64,000 nucleotides of DNA, taken from assembly GCA_902363575.1 (NCBI GenBank), contig CABJAJ010000007.1:1-64000 (forward strand), given 5' to 3'. Shown piece by piece: positions 17,155-24,803 of the stretch. The stretch comes from Rikenellaceae bacterium. Lineage in GTDB: Bacteria > Bacteroidota > Bacteroidia > Bacteroidales > Rikenellaceae. Numbering within the stretch: position 1 is the stretch's first letter; each line of letters begins with the position of its first letter. Position numbers and translations under genes: made by a program. The notes below the pieces were generated by a model. The model was given only the letters and a program-made list of their open reading frames with translations. It did not search any database and was not told the DNA's origin.

Positions 17155-17172
17155 GGGGCGGCGAGCCGCCCC
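17155..17172 (-). promoter_or_regulatory. Leader hairpin 4 of 4
   Basis: Minus-strand stem GGGGCGG/CCGCCCC with a CTCG loop, 16 nt before the PcfK-like start at 17138 and followed by an A-rich run. It keeps the stem of hairpins 1 to 3 but has a different loop. Its position argues for the shorter PcfK start. Confidence 0.65.
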
Positions 17173-17183
17173 GTGTTCAACAT

Positions 17184-18176
17184 TTATTCGTCCTTTCCGA
17201 GAAGCCGCCGCACCTCGTCCTCTTTGGTCTTTTGGAAAATCCATCCCGCTCTCTTCTGCCCGTCATGCGTCAGCCGTGCGTTGAAGCGTCCCCCGAGTGC
17301 GTGAAGGGCGTCCTTGACGGGCTTGGTGTCCCCGAATACGGCTATCGCCTTCTCGGAATAGTCCACGATGATAAACCCGCCTTGCACGCTCGTTTCAGTG
17401 CGTTCCGCCCGTTTTTCGTCTTTCGGCTCGGGCAGACATATATTCTCCTCGTTTCCTGCGATATATGCCAGCCTGTCGATGTACCCTTCACGTGTGTAGT
17501 GGGTCAGTTTGCAGACACTCCACCCGTATTTCGGACTTTTGCCGAGCGTGAAAACGGGATAGCGGTGTTCGTTCTTGGGGTCGTATTCGGAGAGGTGCGC
17601 CGTTTGCGGGAAATTGGCCGCCGCCTTTCTCAACTCCCCGAAGCCGTTGCGGGAGGTGGCCGAAAAGCCGAGAATGACGGTACGCACGCTTCGGGTGGTC
17701 GAACACTCGTAAGAGGGGTCAGTGTATTCCGTTTCGTTGAGTTCGGCGATGATTACGCCCTGCACCCCTTCGGGCATGATGCGGCGTAACCTCTGCGCTC
17801 CTATTTCCGCTATGCGGTCATGCTCGGCTTTCTCTTTGGCGGCGGCGATGGCCTGCGCCGTGGCTTGCTCTTCCGCCTGCCTCACGAGCAAAGCCACCTC
17901 GAAAGCGTCCATGAACTCGGGGTTCACGTCGTCGTAGTACCTGCCGATACCGAATGTTTGCGAGAGGGGTCGCAGAATGTCCGTTTGGCTGATTTCCTTT
18001 GTTTCGGTATCGACCATGTGGTACACGTAGCCACGGGCGGTGTGTTCCACCTTGTAAACGACGTAACGCTTTCTGCTCGCACCCGCACCGATACCGATGA
18101 TTACCTGGTTTTCCTTGACTACCTGCACCCGTGTGTCCGTGGTAGTCGCTCCGAATAATGAAATGTACTTTGTCAT
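17184..18176 (-). CDS. Conserved hypothetical ICE protein
   Basis: A 330-aa soluble protein of unknown function. The N-terminal half has a helical, Ala/Glu-rich segment (LLVRQAEEQATAQAIAAAKEKAEHD) at about residues 96-122. The middle (residues ~130-260) is mixed. The last ~65 residues form a compact module (VDYSEKAIAVFGDTKPVKDALHALGGRFN ... AGWIFQKTKEDEV). I recall similar modules at the ends of other mobile-element proteins, but it has no assigned activity. It starts 12 nt after the small membrane protein gene. Its stop codon lies at the spurious upstream ATG of the PcfK frame. Confidence 0.65.
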   Translation of the reverse strand: MTKYISLFGATTTDTRVQVVKENQVIIGIGAGASRKRYVVYKVEHTARGYVYHMVDTETKEISQTDILRPLSQTFGIGRYYDDVNPEFMDAFEVALLVRQAEEQATAQAIAAAKEKAEHDRIAEIGAQRLRRIMPEGVQGVIIAELNETEYTDPSYECSTTRSVRTVILGFSATSRNGFGELRKAAANFPQTAHLSEYDPKNEHRYPVFTLGKSPKYGWSVCKLTHYTREGYIDRLAYIAGNEENICLPEPKDEKRAERTETSVQGGFIIVDYSEKAIAVFGDTKPVKDALHALGGRFNARLTHDGQKRAGWIFQKTKEDEVRRLLGKDE

Positions 18177-18188
18177 ACCTGTAATAAT

Positions 18189-18440
18189 TTAGAAGATGTG
18201 AGTGAATAGGAAATAGAAAAAGCCGGTTAGAGCCACGAGAGAAACAAGGCAGGAGAAAATGCCCCGCAGGATGTCATAACAGAACGTGAAGCCCAAAACG
18301 ACCCAAATAAAGTCGATACCCCACACGTGGAAGCCCAAAGCCACCGCCCCGACCTTTACCGCCAACCCGACCTTTGCCTTTATGCCAAGTGGAAGGTTGG
18401 AGGATTTCTGTTTCCATTTATTTTTCTCTTCGTTTCTCAT
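18189..18440 (-). CDS. Small membrane protein of the ICE
   Basis: An 83-aa protein with a basic N-terminus (MRNEEKNKWKQKSSN) and two or three hydrophobic stretches from residue ~25 onward (VGAVALGFHVWGIDFIWVVL and LVSLVALTGFFYFLF). It should sit in the inner membrane with its N-terminus in the cytoplasm. It is the first gene of the minus-strand block. No family is recognised. Confidence 0.6.
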   Translation of the reverse strand: MRNEEKNKWKQKSSNLPLGIKAKVGLAVKVGAVALGFHVWGIDFIWVVLGFTFCYDILRGIFSCLVSLVALTGFFYFLFTHIF

Positions 18441-18520
18441 AACCTTTGACTTTTTTTTTATGCCGTAGCGGAGCCGGTATGGATGGAATCTGTTTCGGTA
18501 GCATCAAAAGGTGTCGGGGA

Positions 18521-18615
18521 TAGCTGCTGCAAGATTTTGTCGGAAAATACGCTCGCCCGCAGGGAAAGAGGAAGATTTTGCGGCAAACCGCCCCGCGGCC
18601 CGATCTTGCAGCAGC
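18521..18615. repeat. 13-bp perfect inverted repeat with 69-nt spacer
   Basis: GCTGCTGCAAGAT at 18521-18533 recurs in inverted form at 18603-18615. The right arm covers the TTG (-33) of a plus-strand promoter, so a regulator bound there could block it. A partial direct repeat AAGATTTTG also occurs twice inside (18529-18537 and about 18572). Confidence 0.7.
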
Positions 18616-18637
18616 GTGAGCCCCGTAACTACCTTTG
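18606..18637 (+). promoter_or_regulatory. Promoter in the control region
   Basis: TTG (18606-18608), 21 nt, TACCTTTG (18630-18637) is a good Bacteroidota promoter. Transcription would start near 18645 and run through two stem-loops before the first helix-turn-helix gene. Confidence 0.6.
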
Positions 18638-18944
18638 CTACTGACAACAGATTTCCATACCGCGCTCCGCGGCATGAAAAAAAGAGAGGAAAAGGTTATG
18701 GGAGAGAAACGGGGAGAAAACGATATGCCGTGAACGCTCGCGAAAGTCGGTTCACGGCTCACCCTGCATGGAATGATAAATCGCCCGCGAACATTTCCTT
18801 TCACGGGCGATTGGCGTATCGGAGCGTGCCGATCCCGTATCGGCGGAGGATCGTTTCCGCCGGACGTGGCGCCACTCGCTGCCACTTTTAAGACGGATAC
18901 GTCCATATACCACTGGCTGATAACAAGATACTGTTCATTTGTGT

Positions 18945-18952
18945 ACTTTTGG
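18945..18952 (+). promoter_or_regulatory. -7 element for the helix-turn-helix gene pair
   Basis: TACTTTTG fits TAnnTTTG and lies 31 nt before the start codon at 18983. No clear -33 TTG is seen at the right distance. Confidence 0.5.
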
Positions 18953-18982
18953 GCATCCGGGAAACAAAAAATGAAACAGAAC

Positions 18983-19276
18983 ATGGAAATAATAAGTATG
19001 GACGTGAAGGCTTTCGACGCGCTGGCAGGGCACGTGGAAGCCATTGAAAGAAAAGCCGAGGCGTTATGCCGCAGGCAGGAGGACGTGAGTTTGAAAAAAT
19101 GGCTGGACAACCAGGATGTCTGTGACGTGCTGGGGATATCGAAACGTACCCTGCAAACCTACCGGGAGAAAGGGTTGCTGCCTTTCAGCCGCATCCGTCA
19201 CAAAATCTTCTACAAACCGGAAGATGTCGGGAAACTGCTGCAATCGTCGCACTATCCTAATACCGCCGCGTTATGA
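18983..19276 (+). CDS. Helix-turn-helix DNA-binding protein 1
   Basis: A 97-aa protein of the small helix-turn-helix family common in Bacteroidota ICEs. The N-terminal ~35 residues look like a short helix (FDALAGHVEAIERKAEALC). The C-terminal part is a MerR/excisionase-like domain: LKKWLDNQDVCDVLGISKRT followed by YREKGLLPFSRIRHKIFYKPEDV. Such proteins often act as excision or regulatory factors; that is an inference. The start MEIISMD is preferred because relatives begin this way; an ATG at 18971 adds four residues. The stop overlaps the next start (ATGA). Confidence 0.75.
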   Translation: MEIISMDVKAFDALAGHVEAIERKAEALCRRQEDVSLKKWLDNQDVCDVLGISKRTLQTYREKGLLPFSRIRHKIFYKPEDVGKLLQSSHYPNTAAL

Positions 19277-19584
19277 GCCATTATTTCATCGACAAGCACG
19301 ATCCGCGTGTGGCGGATCTCTTCCGGCGTTTGGAAAAGGCCGGCAAGGCACTGGATAAACTGGAATCCTCCGGAGGCCGGACACTCAAGGGAGAGCGGTT
19401 CGTCACCGACGAGGAATTGTCCCGGCTGCTGAAAATCAGCAGGCGTACATTGCAGGAATACCGCACGGCGCGGATCATTCCCTATTATTTGATTCAGGGC
19501 AAGGTACTATACATGGAATCCGAGATACAGAAATTTCTGGAAGATTCCCGGAAGAAATGTATCGGGGGACAGGAATGGGTATAA
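19273..19584 (+). CDS. Helix-turn-helix DNA-binding protein 2
   Basis: A 103-aa protein of the same type as its upstream neighbour. The region FVTDEELSRLLKISRRTLQEY is the helix-turn-helix, followed by RIIPYYLIQGKVLYMESEIQKF, the usual wing-like part of the excisionase/MerR fold. The N-terminus contains a helix (DLFRRLEKAGKALDKLE). Its start overlaps the previous stop by 4 nt, so the two are co-translated and may work as a pair. A strong terminator follows at once. Confidence 0.75.
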   Translation: MSHYFIDKHDPRVADLFRRLEKAGKALDKLESSGGRTLKGERFVTDEELSRLLKISRRTLQEYRTARIIPYYLIQGKVLYMESEIQKFLEDSRKKCIGGQEWV

Positions 19585-19620
19585 AAGAAGAACGGCCAAA
19601 ACGTTGGCCGTTCTTCTTTT
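19585..19620 (+). terminator. Terminator after the helix-turn-helix pair
   Basis: A perfect 15-bp stem, AAGAAGAACGGCCAA (19585-19599) with its complement (19604-19618), a 4-nt loop and a T run. It starts at the stop of the upstream gene and also lies at the end of the convergent RhuM-like gene, so it may work both ways. Confidence 0.9.
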
Positions 19621-19986
19621 TCAGTTCAATATCGTGTTCATGCCGGGGAGCTGCCAGACGACGGCGGTCGTCGTGGCCCTTCGGACAAGCCACCGTCGGA
19701 AGGCTTCGGCATTCCCGGATTTTAAGCGGAAAGCCAGCGCGGCGATCATTTCGAGCGAATACAGCTCGACAATACCGCCGTCACGGTTGCGCTCCCGGCG
19801 GTAAACCCGCTCCTCACGGAGTATGCCGCTTTTGAGTATGGAGCGGATGTTGCTCCCCACGGCAGGAACGAAGACTCCGAACAGGTCGGCAATCTGGTGG
19901 CGCGTGAGCCATACACGGTTCTCCGGCGCGTGGATTTCCACCCGCCCGTTTTCAATGCTGATAGGTTCTCTTGTCGTCATAGTCAT
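19621..19986 (-). CDS. RhuM-like N-terminal domain protein
   Basis: A 121-aa protein resembling the N-terminal part of RhuM-family proteins. HQIADLFGVFVPAVGSNIRSILKSG is a helix-turn-helix-like segment, and IVELYSLEMIAALAFRLKSGNAEAFRRWL matches the family's central motif. Full RhuM proteins are much longer, so this is a stand-alone short form, of a kind I recall from Bacteroidota mobile elements. A role in DNA binding is likely but unproven. It lies 28 nt downstream of the integrase gene in the same direction. Confidence 0.6.
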   Translation of the reverse strand: MTMTTREPISIENGRVEIHAPENRVWLTRHQIADLFGVFVPAVGSNIRSILKSGILREERVYRRERNRDGGIVELYSLEMIAALAFRLKSGNAEAFRRWLVRRATTTAVVWQLPGMNTILN

Positions 19987-20014
19987 ACAAATTTATCAAT
20001 TTTTGTTATACTGT

Positions 20015-21304
20015 TCAACCGTTTACCGTTATAATATCTGCCGTTTCCGGTTCGTCCTCCTCGTAGAGATTTATTTTCCGGCCTTTGGTCTGTTCTTTCA
20101 GACGTTTCATGTCCTCGTCCACCTTGCGGTCGGTCACTTTGGCGTAAATCTGCGTGGTGGAAATGCTCTTGTGTCCCATCATGCGGCTGACAGTTTCGAT
20201 AGGCACACCCAGCGAGAGCGTGATATGTGTCCCGAAATTGTGCCTCGCCTTGTGAAAGGTCATGTCGAAGCCGTATGTCCGTCCCAGTTCTCTGGTGAGC
20301 TTGATGAGATACCCCCGGCAATAGAGGTTGAAAATCCTGTCGCTTTTACGCTCGTGGCGGTATTTCTCGATGATCTGCAACGGCACGTTCAGCAGGCGGA
20401 TGGCCGAGGGCGTTTCGGTCTTCTGGCGCCGGATGTGTATCCAGTACGTTCCGTCGTCCGACTGCGTGATGTCTTTTTCGGACAAGCGTTTCAGGTCGGC
20501 GTAGGACAACCCCGTGAAGGTAGCGAAGAGAAACCAGTCCCGCACCCGCTGGAGGTTGGGTTTATCGACGGGAGTTTCCATCAGCTTTTTGAGGTCTTCG
20601 AGTTTCAAATGGCGGCTCTTGCGCCGGGGCAGTTCCGGGTGCAGCTTCCCGTAAGGGTCGCGCCGGAGTGTACCCTGACTGACAGCCCGCTTGGTCATTT
20701 TCTTCAACCGGTAAAGATGCTCGTGTACTGTCTTGGGTTTCATTTCACGATCTGTACGCAGGAATATTTCAAAATCATCGTAGAACTCCCGGTCAAGGCT
20801 CCGCAACGCTACATCCTCCTTTTCCTTCCTTTTTTTCACGAAGGAGGCTAAAATATTATAGGAGTTCTCGTAACTTTCATAGGTTTCTTCCTTGCGATCC
20901 ACGCCGACACGCTTGCGGAACTCCTCGTTATGCTCGCGGAACAAGGCAAGGAGGGTGAACGGTTTCTGCCCGATTCCTTCCACGGCGTTTTTGACCAGCT
21001 CGGCCGTCACGAAACCGAGGCTTTTACGAATATGACGGTAATGCCCGGTGATTTTTTCGGTCAGTTTCTCTATTGCCAGGTTTACCGTTCGGGCGTTCTC
21101 GCTTCGTCCGTTCGCCCTTTTGGTTTCCGGATTCCAAAGCGATGGATCGACAAACGCGTTGATATTGATCGGGGCCGACTTGGCGTCGATGCTTACCTTG
21201 CATAACAATTTACATGTTCCGTCCTTGCGGACTTTCGTGCGGTTGATGTAGAACAGCAGGGAGAACGTGCTGCGACGTTTTATCTCTTTATTATTCGTTT
21301 CCAT
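20015..21304 (-). CDS. Tyrosine recombinase/integrase 1
   Basis: A 429-aa site-specific recombinase of the Bacteroidota ICE type. The N-terminal region binds arm-type DNA sites (STFSLLFYINRTKVRKDG). A SAM-like core-binding domain spans ~105-205, and the catalytic domain the C-terminal half. The catalytic Arg is in FTGLSYADLKRLS (position filled variably in this family), HKARHNF supplies the His/Arg box, HKSISTTQ the second His, and IYAKV the nucleophilic Tyr. The start METNNKEIK at 21304 is chosen over 21328 because family members begin there. It lies 31 nt after the second recombinase gene. Confidence 0.9.
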   Translation of the reverse strand: METNNKEIKRRSTFSLLFYINRTKVRKDGTCKLLCKVSIDAKSAPININAFVDPSLWNPETKRANGRSENARTVNLAIEKLTEKITGHYRHIRKSLGFVTAELVKNAVEGIGQKPFTLLALFREHNEEFRKRVGVDRKEETYESYENSYNILASFVKKRKEKEDVALRSLDREFYDDFEIFLRTDREMKPKTVHEHLYRLKKMTKRAVSQGTLRRDPYGKLHPELPRRKSRHLKLEDLKKLMETPVDKPNLQRVRDWFLFATFTGLSYADLKRLSEKDITQSDDGTYWIHIRRQKTETPSAIRLLNVPLQIIEKYRHERKSDRIFNLYCRGYLIKLTRELGRTYGFDMTFHKARHNFGTHITLSLGVPIETVSRMMGHKSISTTQIYAKVTDRKVDEDMKRLKEQTKGRKINLYEEDEPETADIITVNG

Positions 21305-21335
21305 AATCGTTGTGAATTTGATTGTCAATGATAGA

Positions 21336-22559
21336 TTAAATAGCTACGGAGAAGCGGCCGGCAATCTTTTCCTCTAAAGACCGGGTATCCATGTCGATCT
21401 TGTCATCGGTCACTTTGGCGTAAATCTGCGTCGTGGAAATGCGGCTATGCCCCAGCATTTTACTGACGGTTTCAAGCGGGACACCATGCGAAAGCGTGAT
21501 CTCGGTGGCGTAGGTATGGCGTGCAACGTGAAAGACGAGCTTCCGTTCAATTCCGCAAATGGCGGCAATACGTTTCAGTGTCCGGTTGAGTTCGTTGTTG
21601 CTGTACATCGGCAGCAGTTTTCCTTCCGAGGCCATATCCCGGTACTTGTCGAGGATGAGCAACGGTATGTCGAGCAACGGCACTTCATAGTCGATTTTCG
21701 TCTTCTTGCGGGCGGTCTTGATCCATACCTCACCGTCCTCGGCCACTTCCAGATCCTCCGTCGTCAGGCGGCACATGTCCCCGTAAGGGATACCCGTGTA
21801 GCAGGAGAAGAGGAACAGGTCGCGGATATGGTAGAGTTTCGGGTCGTGCAGGGGTGTGGTCATCAGCCGTTGTAACTCCGCTGCGGTAAGGTATTTCTGT
21901 TCCCGCTCGGGATGTTCGGCTTCATACCCCGCGAACGGGTCGGCAGTGATAATCCCTTCCGCGATGGCTTCCCCGACAATCGTGTTCAACCGTGTGACAA
22001 GCAACACGATAGTTCCCAGGGCAAAGCGGCGCTCCGTGCGTAGGTAGAGGTCATAGTTGTCGATGAATGAACGGTTCAGGGCCGTGAAAGGAACATCCGA
22101 CAACTTGTATTTCTCCTGGATGAAAGCAGCCACACAGTTACAAGCATAGCGGTAAGATTGTGCTGTTCCCTTTTCCCGGTTCACGCCGACACGTTTTTCG
22201 AAATGTTCGATGAACGTCCGGAAATAACCCAACAGGGTTTCCTGCCCGAAAGCCGTCCCCAACAACAGATTCCTTATTTCTTCAGCCGTTACATTCTCAC
22301 GGGTGGCTGACAGTTCGTCATAAATGGAAATGGCTGAAGCTCGCAAATCGTCCAGTTGCCGGTTGATTTCCCGCGCGGCGTTACTTTTACCCGTGGCACG
22401 TCCGGATGCCCACAGTGCAGCGGGTACGGACATTTTCGCACTAAAAGCCGCTTCTGAAAATTTGCCGACAACAAGTTTCGCCATGACCGGGCAATGTCCC
22501 TCGTCATTCATTTCGCTCTTTTTGAGGTAGAACGTAACCGTTACATCCGTCTGTTTCAT
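21336..22559 (-). CDS. Tyrosine recombinase/integrase 2
   Basis: A 407-aa tyrosine recombinase related to its neighbour. It has an N-terminal arm-binding domain (VTVTFYLKKSEMNDEGHCPV), a SAM-like domain around residues 105-210, and a catalytic domain with FSCYTGIPYGDM, HVARHTYATE, GHSRISTTQ and the nucleophile region IYAKVTDDKID. All core catalytic motifs except a standard first Arg are visible, as is common in Bacteroidota integrases. It is the outermost gene of the element, so either this enzyme or its partner should catalyse insertion and excision. The upstream region is AT-rich with a candidate -7 element. Confidence 0.9.
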   Translation of the reverse strand: MKQTDVTVTFYLKKSEMNDEGHCPVMAKLVVGKFSEAAFSAKMSVPAALWASGRATGKSNAAREINRQLDDLRASAISIYDELSATRENVTAEEIRNLLLGTAFGQETLLGYFRTFIEHFEKRVGVNREKGTAQSYRYACNCVAAFIQEKYKLSDVPFTALNRSFIDNYDLYLRTERRFALGTIVLLVTRLNTIVGEAIAEGIITADPFAGYEAEHPEREQKYLTAAELQRLMTTPLHDPKLYHIRDLFLFSCYTGIPYGDMCRLTTEDLEVAEDGEVWIKTARKKTKIDYEVPLLDIPLLILDKYRDMASEGKLLPMYSNNELNRTLKRIAAICGIERKLVFHVARHTYATEITLSHGVPLETVSKMLGHSRISTTQIYAKVTDDKIDMDTRSLEEKIAGRFSVAI

Positions 22560-22578
22560 AACTCTATTTTTTATGTTG

Positions 22579-22586
22579 CAAAATTA
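22579..22586 (-). promoter_or_regulatory. -7 element for the recombinase genes
   Basis: On the minus strand TAATTTTG fits TAnnTTTG, 20 nt upstream of the start codon at 22559. No clear -33 element is seen. Confidence 0.4.
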
Positions 22587-22918
22587 CTTGATATAGAGTT
22601 ATTTACAGTTATGAAAATTATAGCGGAACAAAGAATAAAACCCCGGATGCCGGTAACATAACCTGTATTTCCATGAAAAACGGAAAAAAACGGTTATCTT
22701 TACGGGCAAAATATAGGGTTCTTTGCATGGTGAACGGTAAAACCGCAGGTGGTTAAGCGTTATTTTGCCGGATTATCCGGGGCTAAAAAAGGCAACGGAT
22801 AAGTAGCAAATCTTTCTCTTAACCTTTCATTATCCTGCATTTTAGCGATTTGGAAAGGTATAGAAGAATTTGGCTTAACTCTCCTCAATACCAAACACTT
22901 ACTTTATTTATCCAAATT

Positions 22919-22951
22919 TTGCCGTTTTTTTGCGAGTTCTACGTATCTTTG
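22919..22951 (+). promoter_or_regulatory. Promoter upstream of the acidic protein and rsmI
   Basis: TTG (22919-22921), 22 nt, TATCTTTG (22944-22951). A second element, TATCTTTG at 23000-23007, lies closer to the gene but its nearest usable TTG is 23 nt away. Either could drive the rsmI operon. Confidence 0.5.
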
Positions 22952-23025
22952 TAAGATAAATGCCGGCGGTGACTTGCCGCGGGATTGCGGTTTTTTTGCT
23001 ATCTTTGAAACCATAACCATGCAGT

Positions 23026-24801
23026 ATGGAGTGGAAACGCATACAAACGGAACTGCGGCGCCTGGAATCGCTTGTCGATGGGTGGGCCGCCGCAAATCGG
23101 ATATCGACTCTCGAACGGGATCTGGCGCTCGATAAACTCAAAGCGCTGTACGAGGAGCTCCGTTTCGCGGATGCGGTGGTTGCGGACGGTTCCGACGAGG
23201 TGTCCGATGCGGCTGCGTTCGCTCCGGAGCTCTCGATCCGGATCGATCTGGAGGAGGCGATCGCCCCTTTCGGCGGCGCGGAGGAGCTCTCCCCGACGGC
23301 ACCCGGAAAGGAGACGGTCGGAGCCGATCCCCCGCAGGAGGCGGCCGGGCCGGGAGTTGCTGCGTCCGAGCCGGAAAAGCCCCTTTCGGAACAGCTCGTC
23401 AGGGAGGGTTTAGTACCACAGCCGGATGCGACCGCCGAGGCGGTGCGGATGGAGGAGGCGAGGCCGGATGCGCAGAACGCGCAGACGGTTCCGTCGGAGC
23501 CGGGCGAGCGGGGTGAGAAAGCGGGTCGCTCCGTTGAGGCGGCTGTGCTTTCCGCCGGGACGTCCGCCCCGTGTGCGGCGGATGCGGAGCAGCCCGCAAC
23601 GGAAGGCTCCCGTCCCGAAGCCACCGCGCCGGAACGCCGGGAGCCGGTGCTCAACAGTCTTTTCGATCTGGATGATCTGGTGGACCGACGGCGGAAAAAC
23701 CGCCGGGTAATCTTGTCGCTTTACGAAAGCGAGGAGGAGGATGTGCGTCCGGCCGCTCCGGTGCGGCATAAGGAAAAGCATGGAACCGACAGATCGGAAC
23801 GGAGGGATATGCGCCGTGCGGCGGATTCGTCCACAGCCGGCCCGGATACGGAAAAGAGCGTGTCGCCGCAGCCTTTCGCCCCTGTCGGCGAGGGCGCGGC
23901 GTCTGCAGTCGATGCCGGAATGTCCGCCGCGGGAAAGGTGGAAGGCACCTCGGAAACCCGGCCGGAATCCGCTCCCGAAACGATGCCCCATGCCGGGTCG
24001 GAACAGATACGCCCGGAGATAGGGTTGGACGACGACGCGAAATGCGGGGCGGAATCACCGATACCGACGGCGTTGGAACCGTCATCCCCGAACGGGAACG
24101 CCCGGGAGGAGGTTATCGGAGCGGGGCGCGAGGGGGGCTCTTTCTTCCCCAATGAAGCTGCGCAGGATGCAGGGCCGTCTTTCGGGGTGCATCCCGTGCC
24201 TGAGCGATCCGTCGCAGAGGGTGCCTCTGCTGTGCGGGCGTCCGAAACCCGGACAGCCGGGAGCGCTGCATCCGGAATCGCTGTTCCGGACGATGCTTCG
24301 GTAACGATTCCGGGGGCGGAAGTTCCGGAACTTCCCCGAAACCCCGAAATTCCGACGGCCGAAGTTCCCGCGCCGGACACACCAGCGTCCGAAGTTCCTC
24401 CCGTGCACGAATCTCCGGGACCCGCAGTCCCGGCCGGTGAGCCGCAGCAGCGGGGCCGGGGGCGTGAGGAGGGCTCGCAGCAGGTTTTGGCGGACGTGAT
24501 CGGCCAGGGGGTGCAGACGCTCGCCGACCGCATCGCCGCGCCGCTGGAGCGCGGAGCGACGCTCGCCGCGGGGGAGCCTGTGGACGAACTGCGCGGGGCG
24601 ATCGGCGTGAACGACCGTTTCCTGCTGATCCGCGACTTGTTCGCCGGGGATGCCGCGGCGTACGAGCGGGCCATCGACCGGCTCGAGGAGTTCGACGACC
24701 TGGACGACTGCATGATCCATATTGCCGAAAATTACGCATGGAATCCGAACAGCGACGGTGCTCGGCTGCTCACGGACCTGCTGGAACGTAAACTGGGATA
24801 G
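23026..24801 (+). CDS. Large disordered protein upstream of rsmI
   Basis: A 591-aa protein with two ordered ends and a long low-complexity centre. Residues 1-55 are helical (MEWKRIQTELRRLESLVDG ... LDKLKALYEELRF). Residues ~60-485 are rich in Glu, Ala, Pro and Gly and almost certainly disordered. The last ~105 residues form a compact helical domain (IGVNDRFLLIRDLFAGDAAA, RLEEFDDLDDCMIHI, NPNSDGARLLTDLLERKL). From memory, this C-terminal domain is common in Bacteroidota next to rsmI; its role is unknown. The stop is 2 nt before rsmI, so the two are co-translated. No signal peptide. Confidence 0.75.
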   Translation: MEWKRIQTELRRLESLVDGWAAANRISTLERDLALDKLKALYEELRFADAVVADGSDEVSDAAAFAPELSIRIDLEEAIAPFGGAEELSPTAPGKETVGADPPQEAAGPGVAASEPEKPLSEQLVREGLVPQPDATAEAVRMEEARPDAQNAQTVPSEPGERGEKAGRSVEAAVLSAGTSAPCAADAEQPATEGSRPEATAPERREPVLNSLFDLDDLVDRRRKNRRVILSLYESEEEDVRPAAPVRHKEKHGTDRSERRDMRRAADSSTAGPDTEKSVSPQPFAPVGEGAASAVDAGMSAAGKVEGTSETRPESAPETMPHAGSEQIRPEIGLDDDAKCGAESPIPTALEPSSPNGNAREEVIGAGREGGSFFPNEAAQDAGPSFGVHPVPERSVAEGASAVRASETRTAGSAASGIAVPDDASVTIPGAEVPELPRNPEIPTAEVPAPDTPASEVPPVHESPGPAVPAGEPQQRGRGREEGSQQVLADVIGQGVQTLADRIAAPLERGATLAAGEPVDELRGAIGVNDRFLLIRDLFAGDAAAYERAIDRLEEFDDLDDCMIHIAENYAWNPNSDGARLLTDLLERKLG

Positions 24802-24803
24802 CC

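Larger units (their letters stand above)
18441..18970. other. Non-coding control region with inverted repeats
   Basis: About 530 bp between divergent gene blocks with no credible gene. It holds a perfect 13-bp inverted repeat (18521-18533 and 18603-18615), two plus-strand promoter elements, and two further stem-loops: GCCGTGAAC/GTTCACGGC at 18727-18758 and AATCGCCCG/CGGGCGATT at 18779-18812. A long minus-strand frame here (18418-19110) runs through all these elements and is not called. Candidate roles are a regulatory switch, a small RNA gene or a transfer or replication origin. Confidence 0.55.
22560..23025. other. AT-rich gap at the ICE-chromosome border
   Basis: About 466 bp without a credible gene, much richer in A and T than either side. 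It holds a minus-strand -7 element for the recombinases and two plus-strand promoter elements for the chromosomal gene. The ICE end and attachment site probably lie here, because recombinases end the element and clearly chromosomal genes follow. GTATCTTTGT at 22943-22952 is one mismatch from the CTnDOT-type core GTANNTTTGC, but this motif also resembles a promoter. Confidence 0.5.

Noticed and set aside
18418..19110. 230-codon minus-strand frame
   Set aside because: It crosses inverted repeats, two promoters and the start of a convincing plus-strand gene, and resembles no protein.
22904..23095. Minus-strand 63-codon frame at the ICE border
   Set aside because: It covers two promoter elements and the start of the plus-strand gene, and has no known features.
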